This document shows, piece by piece, positions 33,813 through 41,761 of a stretch of DNA of 64,000 bases. Both the position numbers and the translations under genes were made by a program. Each line of letters begins with the position of its first letter. The stretch's first letter is position 1. The stretch is from Tissierellales bacterium. Lineage in GTDB: Bacteria > Bacillota > Clostridia > Tissierellales > JAOAQY01. Below the pieces are notes generated by a model, which worked only from the letters and a program-made list of their open reading frames with translations, did no database searches and was not told where the DNA came from. The DNA lies in contig JAOAQY010000181.1 in assembly GCA_025210965.1 (NCBI GenBank), forward strand, positions 96,698 through 160,697. Reading direction: 5' to 3'.

Positions 33813-33992
33813 TTACCATTCTAGTATTGTACCAGAGTTATATAGTTCCGTGTAATATTTACAATCATTTTCATCTTTAAAGATATGTTTAAAAAAATTC
33901 AATCCATTAGGTGTTTCATAATAAAACTGAACAACATCTCCAATATCGTACCTTGGTACAACATCTACTAAATCATCAATATATTGTGACAT
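33813..33992 (-). CDS. Unknown 59-aa protein
   Basis: ATG at 33992, one base after the upstream stop, with GGTGG as ribosome site; a GTG four codons earlier is less likely. The product has a short YDIGDVVQFYY beta-barrel-like segment. Last gene of the leader F operon, without its own GACG hairpin, consistent with coupling. Confidence 0.65.
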   Translation of the reverse strand: MSQYIDDLVDVVPRYDIGDVVQFYYETPNGLNFFKHIFKDENDCKYYTELYNSGTILEW

Positions 33993-33993
33993 T

Positions 33994-34584
33994 TTATATA
34001 CCACCTTTCGAATATTCTTCTAACACACTTTCAAAAGACGAATCAGTAATATTAAAGCAACTATATTTTTTTTGCATATCCTTAGCTACTTTCTTTCTCT
34101 TTTCAATAGCTAATTTTCTATCATCAGATAAATATATATCCGTGATAACATTAACATAATTTTTGTACTCACTTTTAAATTCTAGATAGACACTCTTATC
34201 AAGCTTATCATCACTAAGCTTTGATATATAGAGTGCTAATAAAGCTTCACTCGTCACGAGTGAATGTTTTCTCTTTTGCTTTTCAACAATCGATAATTCA
34301 TCACTCTGTAATTCTTTGTTCAGCTCTACTACAGTATATGCCTTATCTATAAAACTATATAGTATAGATTCATCTATACTAACAACATTAAGAAGTTTTT
34401 CATAGGCTAGTTTAAGAGTTTCACCCTTTACACCTACAAAAAAAATATCATCGTCAACTAAGTTACCACTAAATACTGACTTGAAATATTTCTTGCACTC
34501 CTTTTTAGGAGCCATTGTGTCAGCAAACATGAAAGTAACTGCTTTTACAATACTCATACTTTCTCTTTTCATAAAAACCTCCAA
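33994..34584 (-). CDS. Unknown 196-aa helical protein
   Basis: Soluble, mostly helical, with lysine-rich segments. Unrecognised. It follows hairpin H26 and a TTGGAGG site in the operon of the primase-like gene. Confidence 0.72.
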   Translation of the reverse strand: MEVFMKRESMSIVKAVTFMFADTMAPKKECKKYFKSVFSGNLVDDDIFFVGVKGETLKLAYEKLLNVVSIDESILYSFIDKAYTVVELNKELQSDELSIVEKQKRKHSLVTSEALLALYISKLSDDKLDKSVYLEFKSEYKNYVNVITDIYLSDDRKLAIEKRKKVAKDMQKKYSCFNITDSSFESVLEEYSKGGI

Positions 34585-34587
34585 TCT

Positions 34588-34601
34588 GACGAATAATCGT
34601 C
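34588..34601 (-). promoter_or_regulatory. Intercistronic hairpin H26
   Basis: GACGAATAATCGTC, before the GGAGG of the gene starting at 34584. Confidence 0.75.
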
Positions 34602-34614
34602 TTAAAAAACTTAT

Positions 34615-34636
34615 GAAGAGGGTTTAATCCCTCTTC
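34615..34636 (-). terminator. GAAGAGG-family hairpin B5
   Basis: GAAGAGGG/CCCTCTTC stem between two genes of the leader F operon, followed on the - strand by ATAAGTTTTTT; weak terminator-like. Confidence 0.5.
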
Positions 34637-34646
34637 AAAACTTTAT

Positions 34647-34883
34647 TTACATTCCTAAAGTAAGCTGTCCTGGAGCTTGGTCATCCATACTTTTAATGCC
34701 AAATATCTCCTTGCTCCTCTGTAGAGCATACTCCAAGTCTGTTTTAATTCCTTTATCCAGATACAACAACTCAATAAACTCAAGTTTCAATAGATATTCA
34801 AAAATATCTTCTTCTGGTATACTAAAAATTCCATATAAAGACCTACTTAACTTACTTGCTAGTAATTCTTTTATATGTTCCAT
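34647..34883 (-). CDS. Unknown 78-aa protein with a QLTL tail
   Basis: Helical small protein whose C-terminus reads GQLTLGM, close to but weaker than the clamp-binding consensus QLxLF (the Phe is missing). In the leader F operon after hairpin H27. Function unknown. Confidence 0.7.
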   Translation of the reverse strand: MEHIKELLASKLSRSLYGIFSIPEEDIFEYLLKLEFIELLYLDKGIKTDLEYALQRSKEIFGIKSMDDQAPGQLTLGM

Positions 34884-34899
34884 AAAAAAACCTCCTCAT

Positions 34900-34914
34900 G
34901 ACGGATTAACCGTC
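34900..34914 (-). promoter_or_regulatory. Intercistronic hairpin H27
   Basis: GACGGATTAACCGTC (G-C fifth pair), before the GAGGAGG of the gene starting at 34883. Confidence 0.75.
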
Positions 34915-35268
34915 TTAAAAACACTTATAAGCTAACTTCATCCTTAAGATATCAATAATGTTTATCGAATCTAGCGCAACTACTAAATCTTCCGTTTTAG
35001 GTACATGACATTCTGGATGAAAGTACCTAAAATCCTCTTTGATTGCATAATCAATTCGCTCTGATAATTTGGAGTCTATTGCCCAATGTTCGTACTGGTA
35101 TTCCAAATTTCTAAAATAAGGTTTAATTATAAACTCCATAAGTAATCTGTTTCTGATAAAAAGATCTTTCTCAAATCTCTCAATCGTTTCAGCAACTGAA
35201 TCACCAAAACCAAAATGTGTTGCCCAAATTCTTTCCTTAATTTTTACTGCTAACTTATAATTCTTCAT
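34915..35268 (-). CDS. Unknown 117-aa protein
   Basis: ATG 35268 chosen for its GAGGAGGAG site after hairpin H28; an in-frame start five codons earlier falls in the spacer. Basic and aromatic-rich, soluble. Not recognised. Confidence 0.7.
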   Translation of the reverse strand: MKNYKLAVKIKERIWATHFGFGDSVAETIERFEKDLFIRNRLLMEFIIKPYFRNLEYQYEHWAIDSKLSERIDYAIKEDFRYFHPECHVPKTEDLVVALDSINIIDILRMKLAYKCF

Positions 35269-35283
35269 AAAACTCCTCCTCAT

Positions 35284-35298
35284 GACGGATTAACCGTC
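35284..35298 (-). promoter_or_regulatory. Intercistronic hairpin H28
   Basis: GACGGATTAACCGTC, identical to H27, before the gene starting at 35268. Confidence 0.75.
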
Positions 35299-35310
35299 TT
35301 AATAAAACAT

Positions 35311-35529
35311 TTATATTGATGCCTTAAACAAAACCACTTTTCTAGCCATTCTTACTATTTCGCTAGAATCGTGATTCTTCATGTTTATTAAGGCTTTAAG
35401 CTCAGGATCCATATCCAAAGCTAAAACTTCTTTTCCAACACTCTTAACTGAATAAGAATTGTCATTTGGGCAGACAATATACCCAATTTCTTTGAGTATT
35501 CTAAGGGCCCATCTAAAAGAATTAGACAT
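35311..35529 (-). CDS. Unknown 72-aa protein
   Basis: Small protein with a central beta-turn region and a basic C-terminus; could be a compact winged-helix fragment (WALRILKEIGYIV) but too short to assign. After hairpin H29. Confidence 0.65.
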   Translation of the reverse strand: MSNSFRWALRILKEIGYIVCPNDNSYSVKSVGKEVLALDMDPELKALINMKNHDSSEIVRMARKVVLFKASI

Positions 35530-35545
35530 AAAAAAACCTCCTAGT

Positions 35546-35559
35546 GACGAATCATCGTC
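35546..35559 (-). promoter_or_regulatory. Intercistronic hairpin H29
   Basis: GACGAATCATCGTC before the AGGAGG of the gene starting at 35529. Confidence 0.75.
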
Positions 35560-35587
35560 TTAAAAAACTGTAATATTATCACTCCAA

Positions 35588-36937
35588 TTAATTGACCTTT
35601 GTAAAAGAGATTTTTAAGTTTAGGTCAAGTGCATCATCTATGCCTTTTGCCTTAAACATATTCCAAGAAGCTATAGCAACTTGGAAACCTGCTTGGATTA
35701 GCAGATTTATAGTTTTCTCTTCTGCATTTAGGACTTCTTCATTATCATACTTATCCATATCAAGAGCCATTATTATCTTAGGCTTCTCTGACATTTTCTT
35801 AGACAAATCTATTATAGTCCTAACAAGTATATTATAGTTAGAAACACCTGCTTCTGAGCAAGTGGTAAATCCAAACTTTTCTGAAGCGATCTTACCTTTT
35901 AATGCTCCTTCCGTAATCATAATTACATCATCACGAAGATTGTTGGTTTTATCCACATAGAAATTTTTAGGTTTATATACATCTATGGGACTTCCCGAAC
36001 GAGCATTTTTACTTGAGTACCAGAAGTATCTCATTGCCTTACCTTTCTCATCGTACTGTGGAGTAGTCAAACGATATTGCAGTGCCTGAATTCTCCCTTT
36101 AAAGTCTTTATACGGAATGAAATACCCCTTTATTGGTACATATTTTTGCACCTTCCAAAAGTGTTGTAGGATAAACATATCCGTTTTTTCACTATTAGAA
36201 CATGCTAACAATTCCCCGACAACATCATATAATGGATTATATCTTTTATCATAAAATGTAATATAATCATTCTTGAATTGGTCGGACCTTTTTATAAACC
36301 CAGAGACTTTAAGTAAAGATGCACCAAACTTCCTCTCTAAGTCTTTTGAAAGTGCCGTGATTAACTGACAATTGAAAGCCTTTTTTCCATCGTTATAATT
36401 TCTAACCATGATTCTAATTTGCTTCCCATTATACTGTTTCTCTTTTACAAACAGCTTATCAGTCTTTCTTGTCATAAACTCATCAAGTTCCTTTTGTGAA
36501 TTTATAACACATGTTGGCATGGAAAAAAGCTCCATCCTTTCAATATCCTCAGTACTTAAATTTCTATCAAGCAAGTCTTTCATATCCCTTGCGTTCAAAT
36601 ATGAGCCTTCATATTTTTTCACAAGCTCTCTAAAAAACTTATAAACAGAATTGGTAATCTCTAATCTCTCTTCTGTCATCTCTTCACCAACATTTACATC
36701 TGGTAAAAGCCTGATAGGTTTCTCTTTAGGCGACACACCGGTAACATCTTGAACATAATGGATAAACCATCCTTTATTTTCAATACTGCTTTCCTGATAC
36801 TTACACCTATAAAAAATTAAAATATCATTGTTGTCATAAAACTCTGAACATCTTCCTTTTTTACTACCACATACTGGACACGTAGTTCCAGATCTAATAG
36901 GTAAAAAAGTACCATTATCAGTTTTTGTTACTCCCAT
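35588..36937 (-). CDS. Toprim/primase-like DNA replication protein (DUF3854 type)
   Basis: 449 aa from ATG 36937, supported by AAGGAGGTGATACAC. N-terminal zinc ribbon (CPVCGSKKGRC, about 17-27), a long middle region, and a C-terminal Toprim-like domain with ITEGALKGKIA (about 345-355) and ALDMDKYDNEE (about 398-408), giving the Glu and DxD needed for metal binding. Most likely an element-specific primase or primase-helicase accessory. It is the first gene after leader F. Confidence 0.85.
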   Translation of the reverse strand: MGVTKTDNGTFLPIRSGTTCPVCGSKKGRCSEFYDNNDILIFYRCKYQESSIENKGWFIHYVQDVTGVSPKEKPIRLLPDVNVGEEMTEERLEITNSVYKFFRELVKKYEGSYLNARDMKDLLDRNLSTEDIERMELFSMPTCVINSQKELDEFMTRKTDKLFVKEKQYNGKQIRIMVRNYNDGKKAFNCQLITALSKDLERKFGASLLKVSGFIKRSDQFKNDYITFYDKRYNPLYDVVGELLACSNSEKTDMFILQHFWKVQKYVPIKGYFIPYKDFKGRIQALQYRLTTPQYDEKGKAMRYFWYSSKNARSGSPIDVYKPKNFYVDKTNNLRDDVIMITEGALKGKIASEKFGFTTCSEAGVSNYNILVRTIIDLSKKMSEKPKIIMALDMDKYDNEEVLNAEEKTINLLIQAGFQVAIASWNMFKAKGIDDALDLNLKISFTKVN

Positions 36938-36966
36938 GTGTATCACCTCCTTTTTAAATTCTCTTA

Positions 36967-37148
36967 TAATACAAAAAACATAAAACCCTAAGAAAAATTA
37001 AAAATTCTTAGGGTTCTCTCTTTAAAAAAACTGTAAAGTCAAATATATGCCTTTACTCTTTAATAATGCCACTAATTCAATCTAGAATTAGCTTAAAAAA
37101 TAAAAAATGTTTATATTAATATTATAACATACTACACAATACATTCAA
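36967..37148 (-). promoter_or_regulatory. Leader F: promoter, UAGAUU hairpin, attenuator
   Basis: - strand: -35 TTGAAT (37143-37148), 16-bp spacer, -10 TATAAT (37121-37126), hairpin 1 at 37072-37091 (CTAATTC/GAATTAG) with loop TAGATT, hairpin 2 at 37033-37056 (GTAAAG/CTTTAC) with a different loop, then a strong AACCCTAAGAA/TTCTTAGGGTT stem (36984-37015) and T-rich run. Drives the primase-like operon. Confidence 0.82.
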
Positions 37149-37186
37149 CAACTATATATATTTATATTTTTCGTTTTTAAATCTTT

Positions 37187-37840
37187 TTAATTATAGAAAA
37201 TATCTTTCCAGTTTTCGACATTCAACACTTCTATTACAGTTTCCATATTACTCATTTTAAATTCTACTTCATCTTTTTCTATACCACCATATTTCAAATA
37301 TCTAATTATTGATAAAAACTTCATCATTTCGTCTATATCCTTAACGATATTTACATCATACGCTCTATATATTTGATAGATATGGTTATCTAATAATCCT
37401 TCTAAAGGCAACCAATTGACAAATAACATATTACTGATTTCTTTCCAATTATTAAGAACAACTAGTTTTGTATGTTTGATCCCTCTTTCTTTTAAAATAA
37501 ATTTAATTTTTTCCACATCATCTATGTGATCCGTTATTTCTTTTTCTGTTCCAAGTTCGTCTAATATATCAAATTTATCAGTAACTAGTTCATCAGACTT
37601 AGAAACTATTCTTACAAAATCACTCATATTTTCATAATCAATCAAATTATAAACGTTTGCCAAATATTTGATAAAGATATCTTCATCTTTTCCTTCGACT
37701 ATTTGATCTATAAAAATTCTCGAATTAGGTTTACCATTATAACAGTTATATAATACCGCTTCATAAGAGTGATATATACCGTAATTAGCTAAAACTTCTT
37801 TAACATAGACTACATCAATATCCTTGTATTCTTCTGTCAT
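37187..37840 (-). CDS. Unknown 217-aa protein
   Basis: ATG 37840 preferred over 37846, since AAGGAGG is eight nt before it. Acidic, helical, no motif. The promoter -10 is at 37883-37888 (TTGTGATATAAT), inside the 3' end of the preceding gene. Confidence 0.72.
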   Translation of the reverse strand: MTEEYKDIDVVYVKEVLANYGIYHSYEAVLYNCYNGKPNSRIFIDQIVEGKDEDIFIKYLANVYNLIDYENMSDFVRIVSKSDELVTDKFDILDELGTEKEITDHIDDVEKIKFILKERGIKHTKLVVLNNWKEISNMLFVNWLPLEGLLDNHIYQIYRAYDVNIVKDIDEMMKFLSIIRYLKYGGIEKDEVEFKMSNMETVIEVLNVENWKDIFYN

Positions 37841-37882
37841 ACACATTACCTCCTTCTAACAATGATACTTCTATTATTCTAA

Positions 37883-37888
37883 ATTATA
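37883..37888 (-). promoter_or_regulatory. Promoter -10 of the 37187-37840 gene
   Basis: TATAAT with TTGTG just upstream, an extended -10 like the AT-rich family. Confidence 0.55.
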
Positions 37889-38231
37889 TCACAATATAAT
37901 TTACATCCTCAAATAGAGGTATTAAAAACTCCTTAGAGCCTTTATCACCATCTGAAAATACAATATTATATAAATATTCTTTTTCATCAGTCGTCTTTTC
38001 TTGAAAAGTTTGTTTTTCAATTATCTTCCCAACACCAAAAATTGGATCAAAAATTTTATTACCTACTACAAAATCTGCAATAAAATCATTGATTTCTATT
38101 AACATAGAAACATCTTTGGTCTTTTCTACAGTTCCATCATCATACCTAACACTAAGTTCATAATTTTTATAATCTGCTATGGTTCCGACAATTTTACTTT
38201 TCTTATTTATCACTCTAGATCCTCTTCTCAT
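37884..38231 (-). CDS. Two-repeat SH3/Tudor-like barrel protein
   Basis: 115 aa from ATG 38231 (AAGGAAGTG site), overlapping the preceding stop by coupling. Two short beta-barrel repeats: RGSRVINKKSKIVGTI...VRYDDGT and VGNKIFDPIFGVGKII...IVFSDGDKG, the pattern of UvrD-C/CarD-like Tudor modules that contact RNA polymerase or DNA. Function inferred only. Confidence 0.65.
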   Translation of the reverse strand: MRRGSRVINKKSKIVGTIADYKNYELSVRYDDGTVEKTKDVSMLIEINDFIADFVVGNKIFDPIFGVGKIIEKQTFQEKTTDEKEYLYNIVFSDGDKGSKEFLIPLFEDVNYIVI

Positions 38232-38235
38232 ACAC

Positions 38236-39135
38236 TCACTTCCTTTCAATATCTTCTTGTTCTATATTAATTAGTTTAATAAGTTTAAAAATATCTGACT
38301 CCATTTTCATTTTAATACTACATTCAAATATAGCATCATGCATTTCAATTTTTTTAATTAGTTGGGTTCCTTTATTTTTCCATGTAACTATAGTATTTTT
38401 TAGCGAATTGTTTTTATAACATTCATTTAATTTATTTATAACGTTTTGTAGCTCTATCGATATATCAGTAATAAATTCTCTAGAGTATCTTTCAATATAT
38501 TTTTCTTCCTCCGGAATAGGTAAACTCATAATCTCTGTATAACTTGAGGATATAACACTCCTGTCTAATCTCTTAAACAAATCCTCTATCTTTTCTAGCT
38601 GATCTATTTTATAAGCTGGTACGAACCACAATTTACCATGGATCTCTACTCTAGAAGCATCTAGTATATTTTTCATATACTTATCCACTATATTGCTAAT
38701 ACGGTCCTCGTTAAGACCACTTTTTTCCTGCTGAAATATCTCAATAGATTTTTCAACTCTATTCGTGATTTCTTGTAAATCATCATTAAGACCAAGGCCT
38801 TTATTAATATTGTATGACATACTACGTTCAGCTTTATTATAAACAACATTACCTATAGATGTTATTATATTATTTTTATTATCTGGTGTTTCTTTCATAA
38901 TCTCTCTAGAAATTATATTGCCCTCTTTTTTATTATCTAACATTTTAAGCTTATACCCTTTAAAGTTTCCTCTAATAGATGATGAAGCCCTTTTAAATGC
39001 TTGAGTATCACTATGTTTTTTAACAATTATAGTCTGATCAATACCACTCTTATTTAAAATATCTTTCAATTTATCTGCTTCTATGTTTAATTTCCCTATC
39101 GTATAGTAGCATAAAAACCCAATTATTTTACTCAT
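38236..39135 (-). CDS. DUF6744-like unknown protein
   Basis: 299 aa helical protein beginning MSKIIGFLCYYTIG; the order (a short beta start, then a helical body with a WFVPAYK segment near 170) recalls DUF6744 proteins of mobile elements. Role unknown. Its AAGGAG site is good. Confidence 0.65.
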   Translation of the reverse strand: MSKIIGFLCYYTIGKLNIEADKLKDILNKSGIDQTIIVKKHSDTQAFKRASSSIRGNFKGYKLKMLDNKKEGNIISREIMKETPDNKNNIITSIGNVVYNKAERSMSYNINKGLGLNDDLQEITNRVEKSIEIFQQEKSGLNEDRISNIVDKYMKNILDASRVEIHGKLWFVPAYKIDQLEKIEDLFKRLDRSVISSSYTEIMSLPIPEEEKYIERYSREFITDISIELQNVINKLNECYKNNSLKNTIVTWKNKGTQLIKKIEMHDAIFECSIKMKMESDIFKLIKLINIEQEDIERK

Positions 39136-39198
39136 TTTATTTCTCCTTATAATATTCTAATTTACAATCAATAATATAGTTTCAATTGTTTATCTACA

Positions 39199-39242
39199 AA
39201 AAATAATAAAACTCACCAGGACCGCCAAGTAACTGATGAGTA
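39199..39242 (-). terminator. Terminator after the 104-aa gene
   Basis: ACTCA-CAG/CTG-TGAGT imperfect stem with TTTTATTATTTTTT; the 39243-39319 spacer shows nothing else. Confidence 0.6.
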
Positions 39243-39319
39243 TTAGCTACTTTCAATCTTGATATTATTCAATAGCCTCTTGTCTGCAAAACTACTTAAT
39301 TTACAGATATTATTACACA

Positions 39320-39634
39320 TTATATATTTAATTTTTTAAATGATACTTCTCTAGTTATGAAATCACATTTAGTAAAAGATTCCTTAAAACCCAATACAGC
39401 ATTAATAACTACAATTTTATCTCCGTAGTTCTCCATTACTTCACCAGTATACTCCCTGGCCTTTTTAGATATAGCTCCTATAGAAAATACTCCCACTTCC
39501 CCTTTCTTTGGTAATTGAACTTCACTTAGTGACTTTTCAATTCCATCTTCAATATATTTGCATGACTTTGTAACTTCATATAGTCCACCATAAGTGTCTT
39601 CGTGTTCGTAGTCATACTTGGTATATTCGACCAC
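39320..39634 (-). CDS. Unknown 104-aa protein
   Basis: GTG start at 39634 supported by AAAGGTGGAG; a longer frame from 39652 lacks a ribosome site. Beta-rich, no motif. Its promoter is the AT-rich member at 39683. Confidence 0.65.
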   Translation of the reverse strand: MVEYTKYDYEHEDTYGGLYEVTKSCKYIEDGIEKSLSEVQLPKKGEVGVFSIGAISKKAREYTGEVMENYGDKIVVINAVLGFKESFTKCDFITREVSFKKLNI

Positions 39635-39682
39635 ATATACTCCACCTTTCAAATTTCAAGTTTGATTTATTATATTATAACC

Positions 39683-39710
39683 ATTATCGCACAATATATA
39701 TATTTAGTGC
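39683..39710 (-). promoter_or_regulatory. AT-rich extended -10 promoter (39.7 kb)
   Basis: GATAAT (39683-39688) preceded by TTGTGC and an alternating A/T run, a slightly diverged member. Confidence 0.6.
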
Positions 39711-39878
39711 AAGTGTTTTTTAGCATTCTTACATTTAATTTAATCTAATTTTCAATATAATTACTATATAACTTTAATAAAATTTCACTTAAACAATTTT
39801 CTAAACTAGGCTCTCTATTTACTAATATTTGAACTAACTTACTTTTTCTATGATATAATTCATTTTGGGAGGTAACTT

Positions 39879-41390
39879 ATGAATAATTCCAAAGTAATTG
39901 ACCTTACAATATTTGTCGTTGAAGCAATGGCCACAAATTTAAAATGTCACAAAACAATCGATAGAATTTATCAAGATGTCAAATTAGTAGCTCACAAATT
40001 AGCCACTAATTCAAATTTATATAATCACCCAATCATAACAAACGGTCATATAGAACATGAAGTTTATGCAAAAAGAGCCCTTGGGATAATATTAATGGAG
40101 AAAGATGATTACTTATATGAAATAATAGAATCTGGGTGGAGTTCTTTACTAAAATACATAAACAGAAAAAAAACTATTGATCTAAAAAAAGTAGTAGATA
40201 CATTATTAGGTGATATCAATAAAGTTTCAGACGATCACTTGAATGGACTAATAACAATAACTATGCTATTAGCTAAGTCGAATAATATTCCAATCGGTCC
40301 AAACGAAGATGTTGATACTTTTCAAGAAATGATCTACACAAGATTTAATCATTATAAAAACGCAGAATCAGAATTAATTGAAAATAGAATAACTTATGAA
40401 TTGTTAAATAATAGTAACTCTTCAGTTAAGGCAAAACAAATACTAGAACGTGTAGAGAGTGCCAATAGAGAACTATCAAATCTTGATATGTTATTCCAGT
40501 TAGATAAATCACCTTCTGAAGAAGTAAGAAACACTATAACTTCTAACTCTTTTATGTTTGATTTAGAAGACTTAATGCTTTCATCAATGGTAAAGTCTAT
40601 AGATATCACAAAAGATGATAAATTGGCGATTTTAAGCTTGTATTGGGACTTATATCATAATCAAAATATTGAAAAGGCCACTCAGTTCTTAGTTTCTAAT
40701 TTAATTATTTTATTCACCTGCAGAGCATATAAGAGTGTTAAAAGGCAGTATTTCGAAAATAATTCAGAAACAATGTTTTATGAAATTGAGGTTCTTGAAA
40801 GTACCATAGAAAGAATTAGTAAAGACCTAAGTGCAGAAAAAAAAGCTACAGAAGAGCTTAATAAACAAGTAAATTACTTACGGGATACTTATAAAAAAAA
40901 TCTAGAGAAGGAAATTATATCACTAAATAAGAAACTAAAAAATGAAAAAAAAGAGAGTGAGAAATTACAGAAGAAGTTAGAGACTTCTGAAAACAAAATC
41001 AAAATACTTGAAGATTCTATTAATAATATAAGTATTCCAGAAGAGCCTATACTGTCTAAACTTGACACTGAAGGAAAAATTAAAGACATCAATAGTTCAG
41101 ATAAGAAAATTATGCTGATTGGGGGGCATAACAAAATTCATAACGAGCTAAACAATCTACTTACTGGAATCAAAACAGCAAGTGTTGATCAAAAATATCT
41201 ACTAGAAACTGTCACTAATTACGACATAATTTTTATTAAAACGGATTTCTTGAATCATGGCATGTTTTATAAAAGTATTAATCAAATTAGACTTAATAAT
41301 ATACCCTTCTATTTTTTAAACAACAATAACATACCTTATATAATTTCATCAATTCATAATTCAATATTTCAAAAAAAAGGTGAGGAATAA
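39879..41390 (+). CDS. Coiled-coil protein with C-terminal DUF2325-like domain
   Basis: 503 aa, soluble. Residues 1-290 are helical, about 300-390 are a strong coiled coil rich in Lys/Glu, and about 410-500 match DUF2325: KIMLIGGHNKIHNELN, DIIFIKTDFLNHGM, and NNIPFYFLNNNNI. DUF2325 is of unknown biochemical role. It is one of few rightward genes and ends in a good terminator. Confidence 0.75.
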   Translation: MNNSKVIDLTIFVVEAMATNLKCHKTIDRIYQDVKLVAHKLATNSNLYNHPIITNGHIEHEVYAKRALGIILMEKDDYLYEIIESGWSSLLKYINRKKTIDLKKVVDTLLGDINKVSDDHLNGLITITMLLAKSNNIPIGPNEDVDTFQEMIYTRFNHYKNAESELIENRITYELLNNSNSSVKAKQILERVESANRELSNLDMLFQLDKSPSEEVRNTITSNSFMFDLEDLMLSSMVKSIDITKDDKLAILSLYWDLYHNQNIEKATQFLVSNLIILFTCRAYKSVKRQYFENNSETMFYEIEVLESTIERISKDLSAEKKATEELNKQVNYLRDTYKKNLEKEIISLNKKLKNEKKESEKLQKKLETSENKIKILEDSINNISIPEEPILSKLDTEGKIKDINSSDKKIMLIGGHNKIHNELNNLLTGIKTASVDQKYLLETVTNYDIIFIKTDFLNHGMFYKSINQIRLNNIPFYFLNNNNIPYIISSIHNSIFQKKGEE

Positions 41391-41409
41391 CCACGAATGG
41401 TTATTCCTC
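41386..41409 (+). terminator. Terminator of the DUF2325-like gene
   Basis: GGAATAACCA/TGGTTATTCC stem with a CGAA loop, then TCTTTT. Confidence 0.85.
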
Positions 41410-41503
41410 TTTTAAGTTTTTTTCAACTTATTGTTTTAGTGCCCTTCAAAATTGGGCTATATTCATATGCTTATTATGCTACTAATTCAGAACTAAATCA
41501 AAC

Positions 41504-41746
41504 TTATAGGGATTTAATTTCATTTATACACTCTGAGCACATATTTTTTCCATTTAAATTTTTAATATTTCTTGCCTGACCACAAAAAATACAAGCAGGT
41601 TCATATTTTTTCAAAACAATCATATCTCCTTCTACAAATATTTCTAATGCATCTTTTGATTCAATATCCATAGTTTTTCTTAGTTCAATGGGGATAACTA
41701 CTCTTCCTAACTCGTCTACTTTCCTAGTAATTCCTGTTGATTTCAT
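41504..41746 (-). CDS. abrB-like: AbrB-type transition regulator with zinc ribbon
   Basis: 80 aa: an AbrB/SpoVT swapped-hairpin (STGITRKVDELGRVVIPIEL) at 1-45 and CIFCGQ...CSEC zinc-ribbon cysteines at about 53-74. Standard size for clostridial AbrB paralogues. DNA-binding; targets unknown. It lies at the 3' end of the secreted-protein cluster. Confidence 0.9.
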   Translation of the reverse strand: MKSTGITRKVDELGRVVIPIELRKTMDIESKDALEIFVEGDMIVLKKYEPACIFCGQARNIKNLNGKNMCSECINEIKSL

Positions 41747-41761
41747 TTAAAATCCTCCCTC

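Noticed and set aside
24..35559. GACG hairpins as ordinary terminators
   Set aside because: Stems are only five pairs, there is no U-tract after them on the coding strand, and most are followed at once by a Shine-Dalgarno.
2337..37148. Leaders as ANTAR-controlled antiterminators or T-boxes
   Set aside because: The hexaloops lack the A1/G4 bases of ANTAR targets, no ANTAR protein is in the window, and no T-box or specifier sequence is seen.
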